Numbered from the stretch's first letter, positions 1 to 10,320 are shown. The stretch: DNA of 64,000 nucleotides from Providencia rettgeri (GCF_041075285.1 NZ_CP163512.1:4216001-4280000), one strand, 5' to 3'. Made by a program: numbers and translations. The notes: a model not told the origin generated them from the sequence alone.

Positions 1-1068
1 CTGGCAATTACGGGCTATATTGTCAGCATCCCTATCTTCGTTGACTCTGCTTTCGTCATTTTATATCCACTGGCAAAAGCACTGGCAAAAAACGGCAAGC
101 GCAGCATATTAACATTAGGGGTTGCACTTGCTGGTGGTTTAGTTGTTACACACCACACTGTTCCACCAACGCCAGGTCCTTTAGGTGTTGCTGGTATTTT
201 TGGTGTTGATGTTGGAGCGATGATCCTAGCAGGGATGAGCCTCGCAATTCCTTGTGTGATCGGAATTGTTTTTTATGCCAAATGGTTAGGGAGGAAATAT
301 CCTGAATTTATGCCAGATGAAACGGGCAGTGAAGATCTCAAAGAAGTTCACGCACGTTACATGGAAGAAAAAGCAAACAAACCATTACCAAGCTTATTTT
401 TATCTTTGCTGCCGATTGCCACGCCAATCTTATTGATCTTTATTAATGCTATTAATGGCTTGATTTTAAAGACAGAATCATTCCAAGGAATGGAAGGTAA
501 TTGGTATTTCCAGACATTTGAATTCTTGGGCGCGCCAATTATTGCTTTATCGATTAGTGTGTTGATCTCAATATATACATTAATGCCAAAAGCAACAAAA
601 GAAGAAGTCATCGACCGTATGGAAGAAGGCTTACAAGCGGCGGGGATCATCTTGTTAGTGACTGGTGCTGGTGGCGCACTCGGCGCGGTATTACGTGATA
701 GTGGGACAGGTAATATTCTCGCAGAGCAGGTTGCAAACTTACCGATTACACCCGTATTAATTCCTTTTATTATCGCGACATTGGTTCGTTTGATTCAAGG
801 ATCTGGCACAGTTGCGATGATCACCGCAGCGTCAATATCTGCACCAATCATCAGCCAAATCCCTGATATTAACTTATTGGTTGCGGCGCAAGCAGCAACA
901 ATGGGGTCTCTGTTCTTCGGTTATTTCAACGATAGCCTATATTGGGTTGTGAACAGAATGATGGGGATTAAAGACGTGAAACAACAAATGATCGTTTGGT
1001 CTATTCCAACAACAATAGCTTGGGCGATTGGTTTAGTTGGCGTCCTTGTCCTTGATGTCATTCTCTAA
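1..1068 (+). CDS. GntP-family permease, 5' end outside window
   Basis: Inner-membrane proton symporter of the gluconate permease (GntP) family, which takes up gluconate or related sugar acids. The frame is open from base 1, so the true start lies upstream; the visible part is about 355 residues. It shows many hydrophobic segments, an early HHTVPPTPGPLG stretch typical of the family, a cytoplasmic charged loop (KEEVIDRMEEGLQ) and the GAGGALGAVLRDSG block. Substrate cannot be told from sequence. It is followed by a hairpin and T-run and then by udp, which has its own promoter, so it is probably the last gene of its unit. Confidence 0.85.
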   Translation: MAITGYIVSIPIFVDSAFVILYPLAKALAKNGKRSILTLGVALAGGLVVTHHTVPPTPGPLGVAGIFGVDVGAMILAGMSLAIPCVIGIVFYAKWLGRKYPEFMPDETGSEDLKEVHARYMEEKANKPLPSLFLSLLPIATPILLIFINAINGLILKTESFQGMEGNWYFQTFEFLGAPIIALSISVLISIYTLMPKATKEEVIDRMEEGLQAAGIILLVTGAGGALGAVLRDSGTGNILAEQVANLPITPVLIPFIIATLVRLIQGSGTVAMITAASISAPIISQIPDINLLVAAQAATMGSLFFGYFNDSLYWVVNRMMGIKDVKQQMIVWSIPTTIAWAIGLVGVLVLDVIL

Positions 1069-1100
1069 AATTGTACTTTAATTTTTATCTGCCAAACCAA

Positions 1101-1280
1101 AGCGCCTTTACAGGCGCTGAGGTTGTTGACAAAGTGGGATAAAAACGTGGTTTTTCCCACTTTGTGTTATCAGGCGAAAATCAATATATTGATTTTCCTT
1201 GTTTATTTTCAATAACCTATCCAACCTGTCGCCAAACATGTTATGTTTGTCAGCAGTCTGAAGCGCCTTTACAGGCGCTT
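1101..1280. repeat. Inserted palindromic repeat flanked by duplicated terminator stem
   Basis: An 18-base stem-loop, AGCGCCTTTACAGGCGCT, occurs at 1101-1118 and again at 1262-1279. Only the second copy is followed by a T-run. Between them lie inward-facing ends TTGACAAA (near 1126) and TTTGTCA (near 1249), a stem AAAGTGGGA/TCCCACTTT (1131-1163) and a perfect 22-base palindrome (1176-1197). This looks like a short palindromic repeat element inserted at the GntP gene's terminator, with the stem duplicated. Confidence 0.5.
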
Positions 1281-1284
1281 TTTT
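1261..1284 (+). terminator. Rho-independent terminator
   Basis: The stem AAGCGCC/GGCGCTT with a short loop is followed directly by TTTT. It ends the GntP-permease unit ahead of udp. Confidence 0.75.
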
Positions 1285-1350
1285 CGATAATCAAATAAAT
1301 TCATCTATACTGATTGCATCTTAGTTTGACTTTCGTTGATAAGCTTATTT

Positions 1351-1452
1351 TGTGATGTCAGTCACTTTTTAATGAAAATAAAATGACGCTGTTTTCATTA
1401 AAGGTGATTTTCATCACTAAATTAACTTATGCTTATCGCTATATTAATAGTA
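1351..1452 (+). promoter_or_regulatory. udp promoter with tandem CRP sites (CytR/CRP type)
   Basis: CRP-like sites TGTGA-N6-TCACT (1351-1366) and GGTGA-N6-TCACT (1403-1418) start 52 bp apart. A -10-like TATATT at 1440-1445 puts the start near 1452 and the proximal CRP site at about -41.5. Between the two sites lies an inverted repeat AATGAAAA (1371-1378) / TTTTCATT (1392-1399), a plausible CytR target. This matches the known layout of CytR-regulated nucleoside promoters; binding is inferred. Confidence 0.75.
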
Positions 1453-1493
1453 GCGAATTAATTCAATGATGCCATTGTGTAAAGGAGTTTGAT

Positions 1494-2252
1494 ATGTCTG
1501 ACGTTTTCCACTTAGGTTTAAAAAAAAGTGACTTACAGGGCGCAACCGTAGCGATTGTTCCTGGGGATCCTAACCGTGTTGAAAAAATTGCACGTCTGAT
1601 GGATAACCCTGTACACCTTGCTTCATTACGTGAATACACGTCTTGGCGTGGTGAGCTCGATGGTAAAGCTGTTATTGTTTGCTCAACGGGTATTGGTGGT
1701 CCATCTACTTCTATTGCAGTTGAAGAACTTGCACAATTAGGTATTCGTACCTTCTTACGTATTGGTACAACAGGTGCAATTCAAGAAGATATCAATGTGG
1801 GTGATGTATTAGTCACCACGGGTGCGGTGCGTTTAGATGGCGCAAGTCAGCACTTTGCGCCACTTGAATACCCAGCAGTTGCGGATTTTGATTGTACTAA
1901 TGCATTGTTTGCCGCCGCAAAAGATGCGGGAGCAACGGTTCATGTTGGCGTAACGGCGTCGTCAGATACTTTCTACCCAGGTCAAGAGCGTTATGATACC
2001 TATACGGGACGTGTTATGCGTCATTTCAGAGGCTCGATGAAAGAGTGGCAAGATATGGGTGTCATGAACTATGAAATGGAATCCGCCACATTACTGACCA
2101 TGTGTTCGAGCAGCAAAGGTCTGCGTGCTGGCATGGTTGCAGGCGTAATTGTTAACCGTACACAACAAGAAATTCCAAACGAAGCACTCCTGAAGAAAAC
2201 GGAAGGTAATGTGCTGAGTATTGTTGTTGAAGCGGCACGTCGCTTACTGTAA
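1494..2252 (+). CDS. udp: Uridine phosphorylase
   Basis: Cytoplasmic enzyme that splits uridine with phosphate into uracil and ribose-1-phosphate. At 252 aa it is about the E. coli length (253). Family motifs are visible: [12 protein letters not shown] near residue 22, [14 protein letters not shown] near 70, the RIGTTGAIQ phosphate/ribose region near 91 and [10 protein letters not shown] near 195, whose Glu-Met-Glu contacts the nucleoside. An AAAGGAG ribosome site lies 5 bases before the ATG. The gene is monocistronic, between two hairpins, and preceded by a tandem CRP promoter that suggests CytR/CRP control. Confidence 0.97.
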   Translation: MSDVFHLGLKKSDLQGATVAIVPGDPNRVEKIARLMDNPVHLASLREYTSWRGELDGKAVIVCSTGIGGPSTSIAVEELAQLGIRTFLRIGTTGAIQEDINVGDVLVTTGAVRLDGASQHFAPLEYPAVADFDCTNALFAAAKDAGATVHVGVTASSDTFYPGQERYDTYTGRVMRHFRGSMKEWQDMGVMNYEMESATLLTMCSSSKGLRAGMVAGVIVNRTQQEIPNEALLKKTEGNVLSIVVEAARRLL

Positions 2253-2266
2253 TCAATGATTTACTG

Positions 2267-2320
2267 GCTCGCCTATTTAAAATTCACTCGGTTGTGGAAA
2301 GGCAATAGGCGGGCTTAGTT
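2267..2320 (+). terminator. Terminator-like hairpin after udp
   Basis: GCTCGCCTATT (2267-2277) pairs with AATAGGCGGGC (2304-2314) with one G-T pair, followed by a modest T-rich stretch. Confidence 0.5.
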
Positions 2321-2525
2321 TTCCCTCTCAATTATTCACACGAACGACTATCTCACCGCACTTTTAACAATTTGTAATGAATTTCCAGAAAATATACTGA
2401 TCCTCTTATTCGGTAGATCTGTTATTGTCATAAAAACAACAATCAATATTATGTGCCCTTTAATCATTTGGGTTGCATCTCTTATACGCAACTTGAATGT
2501 GTGCTGTGGGCAAAAAGGAATTATT

Positions 2526-3308
2526 ATGTCAACAACACCTTATCTTCATCCTTCTGTCCTGCCACTAAAAGGTGGCATTAACTTCCGCGACTTAGGTGGA
2601 AAAACGTTATCAAACGGTAATAAAATCAAGCACGGCGTGTTATTCCGTTCAGGAGCATTAGACCGCCTAACGCAAGATGATGAGTCGGTTCTTCAATCAC
2701 AAAATCTTTTTCAAATTATTGATTATCGTGATGAAGTTGAAGTTATTGCTAAACCTGATGTGGTTTGGCAGGGGGCGCATTACGTCCACGCTCCAGCGAA
2801 TCCATTAGCAAAAGAAGTGACCGCAAACTTAGATAAACTCACGCCAGAAATATTGGAACAGTTTGATCCTCAAGCATTTATGTTCCGTTTGTATGAATTA
2901 TTACCACTGAATAACCCCGCATACCATCAACTGGTTAATATGCTACAGCAGCCAGAAAAAGGGGGAATTGTACAGCACTGTGCTGTCGGTAAAGATCGTA
3001 CAGGAGTGGGTTCAGCGTTGGTTTTATTTGCTCTAGGTGCCGATCTTGATACCGTTATGGAAGACTATCTACTCACCAATGAAACATTAGCACCGTACCG
3101 CAAGTATCTACTTGAAGAACATGCGAAAACTATGAGTGAAAGTGTCGTGAAAAAGTTTGAGTATGTGTACTCTGTTCGTGAAGAATTTTTGCAAACTGCT
3201 CTAAAAAGCATTGAAAAACAATATGGTAACATTGATAAATGGCTGGAAACAGATTTTGGTCTCGGTCAGAAACAGCGCGAAGATTTGCAACAACACTTCC
3301 TTGAGTAA
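2526..3308 (+). CDS. Tyrosine-protein phosphatase (DSP-like family)
   Basis: 260-aa protein of the Y_phosphatase3 family of tyrosine/dual-specificity phosphatases. The P-loop HCAVGKDRTGVG has the Cys-x5-Arg signature, with an upstream NFRDLGG motif and FRSGALDRL, all typical of the family. The frame runs upstream to 2451, but the ATG at 2526 is chosen because AAAAGGA lies just before it and the family's N-terminus starts there. There is no signal peptide or membrane segment. The substrate is not known; some relatives act on phosphoinositides or small phosphoesters. It is inserted between udp and rmuC relative to E. coli. Confidence 0.85.
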   Translation: MSTTPYLHPSVLPLKGGINFRDLGGKTLSNGNKIKHGVLFRSGALDRLTQDDESVLQSQNLFQIIDYRDEVEVIAKPDVVWQGAHYVHAPANPLAKEVTANLDKLTPEILEQFDPQAFMFRLYELLPLNNPAYHQLVNMLQQPEKGGIVQHCAVGKDRTGVGSALVLFALGADLDTVMEDYLLTNETLAPYRKYLLEEHAKTMSESVVKKFEYVYSVREEFLQTALKSIEKQYGNIDKWLETDFGLGQKQREDLQQHFLE

Positions 3309-3445
3309 TTAATGTCGATTTGGCTGATGTTATGTGAGCAAGCGCTTTATCACATAACACAGCTTAATTTATTGTTTTGTTTAATCTTGATTTATCAGTT
3401 TCTCGCTACTGTAATAGATAAAATCATTGATGATAGGAATGTGTT

Positions 3446-3976
3446 GTGACGCTCCATGAAATTGTAACCATTGTGACGGACTTTACTCGCGAACATGAAG
3501 TCTGGGCGCTACCCATTATTTTCTTCCTCGCCTTTGGTGAATCTCTCGCTTTCTTATCCCTTCTTTTACCTGCAACTGTTATTTTGTTGGCACTTGGTGC
3601 TTTGATAGGTGAAAGCAATATTGTTTTCTGGCCTGTCTGGCTAGCTGCTGCATTAGGGGCTTTTTTTGGGGATTGGCTTTCTTACTGGTTTGGCTTTCGT
3701 TACAAAGAAAACGTGCGCAGAATGTGGCCAATTTCCCGTAACCCTGAGATGATCGATAAAGGGCAGCGTTTTTTTGATCGCTGGGGAATTTGGGGGATCT
3801 TTTTTGGTCGTTTTTTTGGACCATTGAGAGCTGTTGTACCTTTGGTCGCGGGTATTTGTGCGATGCCGCAACGCCATTTCCAGCTCGCTAACATTGCCTC
3901 TGCGATGATCTGGGCATTTGGCATACTTGCGCCAGGCGCGCTTGGACTTAAATGGTTTGCCAGTTGGATAGGCTAA
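3446..3976 (+). CDS. DedA-family inner-membrane protein
   Basis: 176-aa polytopic membrane protein of the DedA/SNARE-associated family, whose members affect membrane homeostasis and are linked to undecaprenyl-phosphate or phospholipid flipping. The family signatures are visible: an E in FGESLAFLSLLLPA, the GDWLSYWFGFRYK block and the FFGRFFGPLRAVVPLVAG motif with its conserved Gly and Arg. The start is a GTG 8 bases after AGG. The fuller paralogues in E. coli (YabI, YohD, YqjA) are longer; this is a short member. It stands alone before rmuC. Confidence 0.85.
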   Translation: MTLHEIVTIVTDFTREHEVWALPIIFFLAFGESLAFLSLLLPATVILLALGALIGESNIVFWPVWLAAALGAFFGDWLSYWFGFRYKENVRRMWPISRNPEMIDKGQRFFDRWGIWGIFFGRFFGPLRAVVPLVAGICAMPQRHFQLANIASAMIWAFGILAPGALGLKWFASWIG

Positions 3977-4088
3977 GTAAAGCTTGCGAAGCGGCTCGCA
4001 AATAAAGGGCGGCAAATGAAATTACCTCTGGACACTTATACAGTATCCCATTACCTTACACTAGATTTTGTAAAGTAAGGATTTAATC

Positions 4089-5444
4089 GTGGATACCTCT
4101 CTTTTATATGCCGTTATTGGTGCGTTGAGTGGCATTTTAGTCGGTGGTTTAGTGACGTGGTTCTCTATTGCGCAAAAAATTGCGCATAAAGATCAGGAAC
4201 TACAACAGCTCCACCGTCAACTTGCTGCCAGTGATGAAAAAAATATTCATCTTGCTCAGTGGAAAGAGGAATATGATAGGCTTGATCAAGAGCTCCGTAC
4301 CCAGCGCGATATTAATCGAGAGCAAGAGGCTGAATTACGTGAAGTCATTACCCGGTTAGAGCAAAATCAACTCGCTAACGAAGAAAAACAACGGATTTTA
4401 CAAAATAGCGAACAGCGCTTGACGGCACAGTTTGAAAATTTGGCTAACCGTATTTTTGAACAAAATGAACGTCGGGCTTCAGAACAGCAACAAAAAAGCT
4501 TATTGGCTATGTTATCGCCTTTTCGTGAACAATTAGATGGTTTTCGCCAGCAAGTCCAACAAAGTTTTAGTGAAGAGGCAAAAGAAAGGCATACGCTGGC
4601 TTATGAAATTAGGCAATTGCAACAGCTCAATAACCAAATGACTAAAGAGGCGGTTAATCTAACGCGTGCTCTTAAAGGGGATAACAAGATACAGGGTAAT
4701 TGGGGAGAAACTATCCTAACACGTATCTTAGAAGTGTCTGGTTTACGAAAAGGCAGTGAGTTTGAAACTCAAGTTAGCGTCAATACAGGGTATAATAGTC
4801 GCTATCAACCTGATGTGATTATTCACCTTCCTGAAGGTAAAGATGTGGTTGTTGATGCAAAAATGTCGTTGGTGTCTTATGAACACTATTTCAATAGTGA
4901 AGATCCTGATGAGCAGCAGCAAGCGCTAAAAAGCCATGTTGCTTCCATTCGTAATCATATGCGAATGCTAAGCCGAAAGGACTATCATCAGTTACCGGGG
5001 ATCCGCTCACTGGATTATGTTTTAATGTTTATTCCTATCGAGCCTGCATATTTGCTGGCTTTAAAAGAAGCCCCCGAGTTACTTGATGAAGGAATAAAAC
5101 AAAATATCATGTTAGTTTGTCCATCCACCTTGCTAGTGGCGGTTCGGACAATTAATAATTTATGGCGCTATGAGCGGCAAGGGCAAAATGCCCAGGAAAT
5201 TGCAGATAAAGCAGCGAAAATGTACGATAAGCTGCGTTTATTTGTTGATGATATGCAGGTTTTAGGCTCCAGTCTTGATAAAGCGAATAATACTTACTAC
5301 TCGGCGATGAAACGTCTTGCGCAAGGACGAGGTAATCTGATCAGCCAAGCAGAAAGTTTTAAGGAGCTAGGGGTAGAAATAAAACAACCTATAGAGCCTC
5401 AACTTGTTGAGAGGTCAGATTCGCCTAATTGTGCGGAATCGTAG
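4089..5444 (+). CDS. rmuC: DNA recombination protein RmuC
   Basis: RmuC limits recombination between inverted repeats in E. coli and has a PD-(D/E)XK-like nuclease core. This 451-aa copy begins with one membrane anchor (residues about 4-24), then a long coiled coil (about 30-180) and the conserved domain with GDNKIQGNWGE, YQPDVIIHLP and VVDAKMSL, where the Asp and the Asp-Ala-Lys are the nuclease-like residues. Translation starts at GTG after TAAGGA. It sits between the DedA gene and ubiE, as in E. coli, where udp-rmuC-ubiE is the order. Confidence 0.95.
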   Translation: MDTSLLYAVIGALSGILVGGLVTWFSIAQKIAHKDQELQQLHRQLAASDEKNIHLAQWKEEYDRLDQELRTQRDINREQEAELREVITRLEQNQLANEEKQRILQNSEQRLTAQFENLANRIFEQNERRASEQQQKSLLAMLSPFREQLDGFRQQVQQSFSEEAKERHTLAYEIRQLQQLNNQMTKEAVNLTRALKGDNKIQGNWGETILTRILEVSGLRKGSEFETQVSVNTGYNSRYQPDVIIHLPEGKDVVVDAKMSLVSYEHYFNSEDPDEQQQALKSHVASIRNHMRMLSRKDYHQLPGIRSLDYVLMFIPIEPAYLLALKEAPELLDEGIKQNIMLVCPSTLLVAVRTINNLWRYERQGQNAQEIADKAAKMYDKLRLFVDDMQVLGSSLDKANNTYYSAMKRLAQGRGNLISQAESFKELGVEIKQPIEPQLVERSDSPNCAES

Positions 5445-5518
5445 AGTTCTAATAGGGTTTTACTTCAAAGGCTGTTACACTTCTTACAAAGTTTGAATGA
5501 TAAGCAGGCATAAGAGAA

Positions 5519-6274
5519 ATGACTGAACCAACGAAAGAAACCATTGATTTTGGTTTCCGCACTGTCGGCAAAGAGGACAAAGCTGGCTTAGTAGCGAATG
5601 TTTTTCACTCGGTAGCATCAAAATATGATTTAATGAATGACCTGATGTCCTTTGGTATTCATCGTATCTGGAAACGTTTTACCATTGAAGCAAGTGGTGT
5701 GCGCCGTAATCAACGGGTACTCGATCTTGCAGGTGGAACGGGCGACCTAACCGCAAAATTTTCACGCTTAGTGGGTGAAAAAGGGGAAGTCGTTCTGGCG
5801 GATATTAACGACTCTATGCTGAAAATGGGGCGCGAAAAATTACGCGATCTAGGCATTGTGGGTAATGTTAATTATGTTCAAGCTAATGCAGAAGAACTGC
5901 CTTTCCCAGACAACTATTTTGACTGTATTACTATCTCTTTTGGCCTGCGTAATGTAACAGATAAAGACAAAGCGCTGCGTTCAATGTTCCGTGTGTTAAA
6001 GCCGGGCGGTCGTTTACTGGTCTTAGAGTTCTCAAAACCGGTTATTGAACCTCTGAATAAAGCTTATGATGCTTATTCATTCCATATCTTGCCGCGTATT
6101 GGCCAAGCGGTCGTCAACGATCCGGATAGCTACCGCTATTTGGCTGAATCAATTCGTATGCACCCTAATCAAGAAACCTTGAAAGGGATGATGGAAAACG
6201 CTGGTTTTGAACAAGTGTCTTATACCAATATGACCGGTGGCATTGTCGCATTGCACAAAGGGTTTAAATTCTAA
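5519..6274 (+). CDS. ubiE: Ubiquinone/menaquinone C-methyltransferase UbiE
   Basis: SAM-dependent C-methyltransferase that acts in both ubiquinone and menaquinone synthesis (demethylmenaquinone to menaquinone). The 251-aa length matches E. coli. SAM motif I is [11 protein letters not shown] (about residue 67), followed by ADINDSML, the [10 protein letters not shown] post-motif and the [10 protein letters not shown] motif typical of UbiE. It is the first gene of a tight ubiE-ubiJ-ubiB unit; ubiJ begins one base after its stop. Confidence 0.98.
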   Translation: MTEPTKETIDFGFRTVGKEDKAGLVANVFHSVASKYDLMNDLMSFGIHRIWKRFTIEASGVRRNQRVLDLAGGTGDLTAKFSRLVGEKGEVVLADINDSMLKMGREKLRDLGIVGNVNYVQANAEELPFPDNYFDCITISFGLRNVTDKDKALRSMFRVLKPGGRLLVLEFSKPVIEPLNKAYDAYSFHILPRIGQAVVNDPDSYRYLAESIRMHPNQETLKGMMENAGFEQVSYTNMTGGIVALHKGFKF

Positions 6275-6275
6275 G

Positions 6276-6929
6276 ATGGAAGCGCCATCAGCACAAGCTG
6301 AAACCCAGCATACGATTTTGTATTCTTTAATGACAGCCATGATGGAAACGTCTCTTAACCACATGCTGTTTAAAGAAAAAGTTCTACAGCCCGCTAGAAT
6401 GCGTTTGGCGGGTAAAGTGATGTCCATTGAATTAAAAGAGCTGAATAAAACATTGACTCTGATTTTTGCAGAAAATCATGTTGATGTATTGAGCGAATGG
6501 ACTGAAGCAGCAGACTGCACAATTAAAACTTCGCTGTTTACGTTAGTGAAGCTCAAAGATAAACAACAATTATCTCAATTGATCAATCGCGGTGATATCG
6601 TGATTGAAGGGGATATGCAAATTGTTCAACATTGGTCTTCCTTGCTAGATTTAGCGATTTGGAATCCAGCCCATTATCTATCACCATATATTGGTGATGT
6701 TGCAGCGGAAGGGTTGAGTAAGCTGCTGAATAAAGGTGTTTGTCTTGCATCTCATTTGCTTAAGCGCCAAAAAACATATGTTAAAGATGCACTCATTGAA
6801 GAGTGGAAAATGGCACCAAGCCAACTTGAACTTGCACATTTTAGTGATGAAGTTGAGCAAATTGATAGTTCTATGAGTGCACTAGAACAACGTTTAAGCC
6901 AGTTGGAGGAGAAGAATGACACCCGGTGA
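6276..6929 (+). CDS. ubiJ: Ubiquinone biosynthesis accessory factor UbiJ
   Basis: UbiJ has an SCP2 lipid-binding domain and, with UbiK, helps assemble the ubiquinone-synthesis complex. The 217-aa protein shows [22 protein letters not shown] and the [10 protein letters not shown] motif aligned with E. coli UbiJ (201 aa), and a C-terminal coiled coil. The frame is open into ubiE, but the ATG at 6276, right after the ubiE stop, is the sensible start. The N-terminus is about 15 residues longer than in E. coli, so a later start is possible. It overlaps ubiB by 14 bases, implying coupled translation. Confidence 0.93.
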   Translation: MEAPSAQAETQHTILYSLMTAMMETSLNHMLFKEKVLQPARMRLAGKVMSIELKELNKTLTLIFAENHVDVLSEWTEAADCTIKTSLFTLVKLKDKQQLSQLINRGDIVIEGDMQIVQHWSSLLDLAIWNPAHYLSPYIGDVAAEGLSKLLNKGVCLASHLLKRQKTYVKDALIEEWKMAPSQLELAHFSDEVEQIDSSMSALEQRLSQLEEKNDTR

Positions 6930-8550
6930 ATTAAAACGACTTTACTTCATTATTCGGGTTTTTCTCTCTTACGGATTAGATGAGTTAATCCCCAAAATTA
7001 AACTTACGCTGCCACTTCGTATTGGTCGGTTAGGTTTTTTTTGGATCAGAAATCAGCACAAAGATAAAGAAATTGGTGAAAGATTACGCCTTGCATTACA
7101 AGAGTTAGGACCAGTTTGGATCAAGTTTGGCCAAATGTTATCGACTCGCCGAGATCTCTTTCCACCAGCAATAGCCGATCAACTCTCTCTACTACAAGAC
7201 AAAGTTGCCAGTTTTGATGGCAAATTAGCGCGCAGTTATATCGAGGAGTCTTTAGGTGGAGCACTTGAGCAATGGTTTGATCATTTTGATGAACAAGCAC
7301 TTGCATCCGCTTCTATCGCTCAGGTTCATACTGCTACTTTAAAAGAGAATGGCAAAGATGTCGTTATCAAAGTCATTCGTCCAGATATTTTACCGATTAT
7401 CAAAGCGGACATTAAATTAATGTACCGTATCGCAAACTGGGTGCCTTTGCTGCCTGATGGTCGCCGTTTACGTCCAAAAGAGGTGGTGCGCGAATATGAA
7501 AAAACCTTGATTGATGAGCTAAACCTTTTACGTGAATCGGCGAATGCCATTCAACTACGACGTAACTTTGAAAATAGCTCTATGCTGTATGTTCCAGAAG
7601 TCTACCCAGACTATTGCCGCGAAAATGTCATGGTAATGGAACGTATCTATGGGATCCCAGTTTCAGATATTGCTGCACTCAAAGCGCAGGGAACCAATAT
7701 GAAACTATTGGCGGAGCGCGGTGTTAAAGTCTTTTTTACCCAAGTGTTTCGCGATAGTTTTTTCCACGCAGATATGCATCCTGGAAATATTTTTGTCAGC
7801 TATGAACATCCTGAAGATCCGCTGTATATCGGCATTGACTGTGGGATCGTGGGTTCATTAAATAAAGAAGATAAACGCTATTTAGCTGAAAACTTTATTG
7901 CATTCTTCAATCGCGATTATCGTAAGGTTGCAGAACTTCATGTGGATTCGGGTTGGGTTCCGCAAGATACCAATGTCGAAGATTTTGAATTTGCGATCCG
8001 TACTGTCTGCGAACCGATTTTTGAAAAGCCACTGGCAGAAATTTCTTTTGGGCATGTACTATTAAATTTATTTAATACGGCACGCCGCTTTAATATGGAA
8101 GTACAACCCCAGTTAGTACTTTTGCAAAAAACATTACTGTATGTAGAAGGCCTTGGCAGGCAACTCTATCCTCAACTGGATTTATGGAAAACAGCAAAAC
8201 CATTTTTAGAAGATTGGGTGCATAGTCAAGTTGGCTTACCTGCAATTACGCAGGCGCTGAAAGAAAAGGCACCTTATTGGGCAGAAAAAATGCCTGAGTT
8301 ACCGGATTTAATTTATGGCGCTCTAAAGCAACATAAATACTTGCAATCAAATATTGAGCAACTTGCACAGCAATTGAAAGCCCAGCGCAGTAAACAACGG
8401 AAATCGCAATACCTATTAGGAATAGGGGCTACATTTATTCTTTGTGGCAGTTTATTCTTTATTTCTGACCTAACTAGCCTTTCTATAGCATTTATGGCTG
8501 CGGGTGCTTTATCTTGGTTGTTTGGTTGGTGTAAAGCAGGCGAAAATTAA
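6916..8550 (+). CDS. ubiB: Ubiquinone biosynthesis regulatory protein kinase-like UbiB
   Basis: Member of the UbiB/ABC1/ADCK atypical kinase family, with ATPase activity needed for ubiquinone synthesis. Its 544 aa match E. coli (546). Visible are the KxGQ motif in [17 protein letters not shown], the A-rich loop replacing the glycine loop ([11 protein letters not shown]), the catalytic lysine in [19 protein letters not shown] (catalytic loop) and DCGIVG (the DFG-like metal site). Two transmembrane helices close the C-terminus (about 500-540). It ends the ubiEJB unit 113 bases before tatA. Confidence 0.97.
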   Translation: MTPGELKRLYFIIRVFLSYGLDELIPKIKLTLPLRIGRLGFFWIRNQHKDKEIGERLRLALQELGPVWIKFGQMLSTRRDLFPPAIADQLSLLQDKVASFDGKLARSYIEESLGGALEQWFDHFDEQALASASIAQVHTATLKENGKDVVIKVIRPDILPIIKADIKLMYRIANWVPLLPDGRRLRPKEVVREYEKTLIDELNLLRESANAIQLRRNFENSSMLYVPEVYPDYCRENVMVMERIYGIPVSDIAALKAQGTNMKLLAERGVKVFFTQVFRDSFFHADMHPGNIFVSYEHPEDPLYIGIDCGIVGSLNKEDKRYLAENFIAFFNRDYRKVAELHVDSGWVPQDTNVEDFEFAIRTVCEPIFEKPLAEISFGHVLLNLFNTARRFNMEVQPQLVLLQKTLLYVEGLGRQLYPQLDLWKTAKPFLEDWVHSQVGLPAITQALKEKAPYWAEKMPELPDLIYGALKQHKYLQSNIEQLAQQLKAQRSKQRKSQYLLGIGATFILCGSLFFISDLTSLSIAFMAAGALSWLFGWCKAGEN

Positions 8551-8663
8551 GTAAACTTTGTTTTGCGACAAGTTTATAAGGCTGTGAATGTTTCCGTATT
8601 CTGTGTTGGTTGTATATAATAGACCTAATAACACTTGATCCCAAAACTATAGAGGTATTAACA

Positions 8664-8945
8664 ATGGAATCAACTATTGCAATGGCTGCTTTTGGTAGTC
8701 CTTGGCAACTCATTATTATTGCTTTGCTTATTATTTTAATTTTCGGCACCAAAAAATTACGTTCTTTAGGTTCTGACTTAGGTGAATCACTCAAAGGCTT
8801 TAAAAAAGCGATGAGCGATGACGAAAAAGCAAAAGTAGAACAAGAAAAGCAAGATGCTGATTTTGCGACTAAAAACATTACAGAACAACAGGCTACTGAG
8901 AAAAAAGAAAGCCCAGTTGAGAGCAAAAACAAAGAGCAGGGTTAA
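8664..8945 (+). CDS. tatA: Twin-arginine translocase subunit TatA, with rhomboid-cleaved-type extension
   Basis: TatA oligomers form the pore-like element that exports folded proteins. The 93-aa protein begins [16 protein letters not shown]; the usual TatA start corresponds to the FGSPWQL part, so there is a short N-terminal extension. In Providencia stuartii the same extension (MESTIATA) blocks TatA until the rhomboid protease AarA removes it after Ala8. Here residues IAMA-AF keep the required small residue at P1 and Phe at P2'. Next come one helix, [10 protein letters not shown] and an amphipathic GFKKAM segment. AGAGG precedes the ATG. A TATAAT at 8615-8620 may be its -10 box. Confidence 0.96.
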   Translation: MESTIAMAAFGSPWQLIIIALLIILIFGTKKLRSLGSDLGESLKGFKKAMSDDEKAKVEQEKQDADFATKNITEQQATEKKESPVESKNKEQG

Positions 8946-8948
8946 ACC

Positions 8949-9509
8949 GTGTTTGACATAGGTTTTAGTGAACTGTTGCTTGTTGCCGTAATCGGTCTTG
9001 TTGTTTTAGGGCCAGAGCGCTTACCCGTGGCGGTGAGAACCGTCGCCGGGTGGATCCGTGCCATGCGCTCAATGGCTGCAAATGTACAAAACGAATTATC
9101 GCAAGAGCTAAAATTGCAAGAACTGCAAGAAACGCTGAAAAAAGTGGAGGAGAAAGCTAACCTAGAAGCCCTTTCTCCTGAACTTAAGCAGTCTATGGAA
9201 GAACTGCGCACAGCGGCTCAGTCACTAAAAAGTGGCTATCAAGCAACAACAAATGATATTGAAACAGAGTTAAACAAAGCTAAAGAAATCACGGATAGCT
9301 ATGATACGGCTGTCAAAGAGGCGAAAAACAGCGTTCAACAGACGCAAGAATCGGATCCAGATCCTGAATACGCGGCTAAAATGGCTGCTGTTGTTGAAGA
9401 CGTAAAAACTGAGGGAACAGTAAAATCGGAAGAACCCGTTTCTTTAGAAACAACAGACTCGCACGATACCAAAGCTAAAAACTCCAATCAAACCGAAAGT
9501 GAAAAATAA
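8949..9509 (+). CDS. tatB: Twin-arginine translocase subunit TatB
   Basis: TatB forms the signal-peptide receptor with TatC. It has 186 aa, starting at GTG three bases after the tatA stop. The N-terminal helix [26 protein letters not shown], with its conserved Glu8 and GPERLP hinge, is diagnostic. An amphipathic helix and a long, charged, coiled-coil tail follow. It is co-transcribed with tatA and tatC. Confidence 0.97.
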   Translation: MFDIGFSELLLVAVIGLVVLGPERLPVAVRTVAGWIRAMRSMAANVQNELSQELKLQELQETLKKVEEKANLEALSPELKQSMEELRTAAQSLKSGYQATTNDIETELNKAKEITDSYDTAVKEAKNSVQQTQESDPDPEYAAKMAAVVEDVKTEGTVKSEEPVSLETTDSHDTKAKNSNQTESEK

Positions 9510-9512
9510 CAC

Positions 9513-10283
9513 ATGGCTGTAAATGATACACAACCACTTATTAGCCACCTCATTGAACTTCGCAAACGGCTACTAAACTGTTTAATTACAGTTTTGATTG
9601 TTTTTGCTGCGCTCGCTTATTTCTCAAATGATATTTATCGGCTCGTCGCAGCCCCTTTGATTGATAAGCTGCCAGTGGGTTCGCAAATGAGTGCAACTGA
9701 TGTGGCATCCACGTTTTTTACCCCGATTAAATTAACAATGATGGTTTCGGTTTTTGTATCGATCCCTGTTATTCTTTATCAAATCTGGGCGTTTATCGCA
9801 CCTGCACTCTACAAGCATGAGCGTAAACTAATGTTGCCTCTGCTGGTTTCCAGTAGCTTCCTGTTTTACCTTGGAATGGCATTTGCGTATTTTGTTGTCT
9901 TCCCACTTGCATTTGGCTTCTTTGTTAAAACAACCCCGGATAGTGTTAATTTCATTCCTGATATCAGTAAGTATCTGAGTTTTGTCATGACATTATTCAT
10001 GGCATTTGGTGCAGCTTTCGAGGTGCCAATTGCAATTATCTTATTGTGTTGGACAGGGGTGACAACGCCTGAATCCCTAAAACGTAAACGTCCCTATATT
10101 CTCGTTGGGGCATTTATTGTCGGGATGTTCTTAACACCTCCAGATGTGTTATCTCAAACGTTACTCGCAGTACCGATGTACTTGCTCTTTGAACTTGGTG
10201 TTTTGCTTTCCAATTTCTATGTAGGTAAAGGAAGGAAACAACCTGAAGAAGACGAAGAAGACGAAGAAAAAGAAGGGTCTTAA
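9513..10283 (+). CDS. tatC: Twin-arginine translocase subunit TatC
   Basis: TatC is the six-helix membrane protein that reads the twin-arginine signal. At 256 aa it is near the E. coli length (258). Conserved signatures include LIELRKRLL near the N-terminus, FTPIKLTMM, the [17 protein letters not shown] loop and F(x)GxAFEVPI in the later helices. The acidic tail ends [12 protein letters not shown]. It starts three bases after tatB. Unlike E. coli, no tatD follows. Confidence 0.97.
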   Translation: MAVNDTQPLISHLIELRKRLLNCLITVLIVFAALAYFSNDIYRLVAAPLIDKLPVGSQMSATDVASTFFTPIKLTMMVSVFVSIPVILYQIWAFIAPALYKHERKLMLPLLVSSSFLFYLGMAFAYFVVFPLAFGFFVKTTPDSVNFIPDISKYLSFVMTLFMAFGAAFEVPIAIILLCWTGVTTPESLKRKRPYILVGAFIVGMFLTPPDVLSQTLLAVPMYLLFELGVLLSNFYVGKGRKQPEEDEEDEEKEGS

Positions 10284-10320
10284 ATTTAAAGTGAGTATTA
10301 ACACCCTTATTTTATAACAT

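Noticed and set aside
6237..6275. Longer start for ubiJ inside ubiE
   Set aside because: The family N-terminus and the ATG one base after the ubiE stop support 6276.
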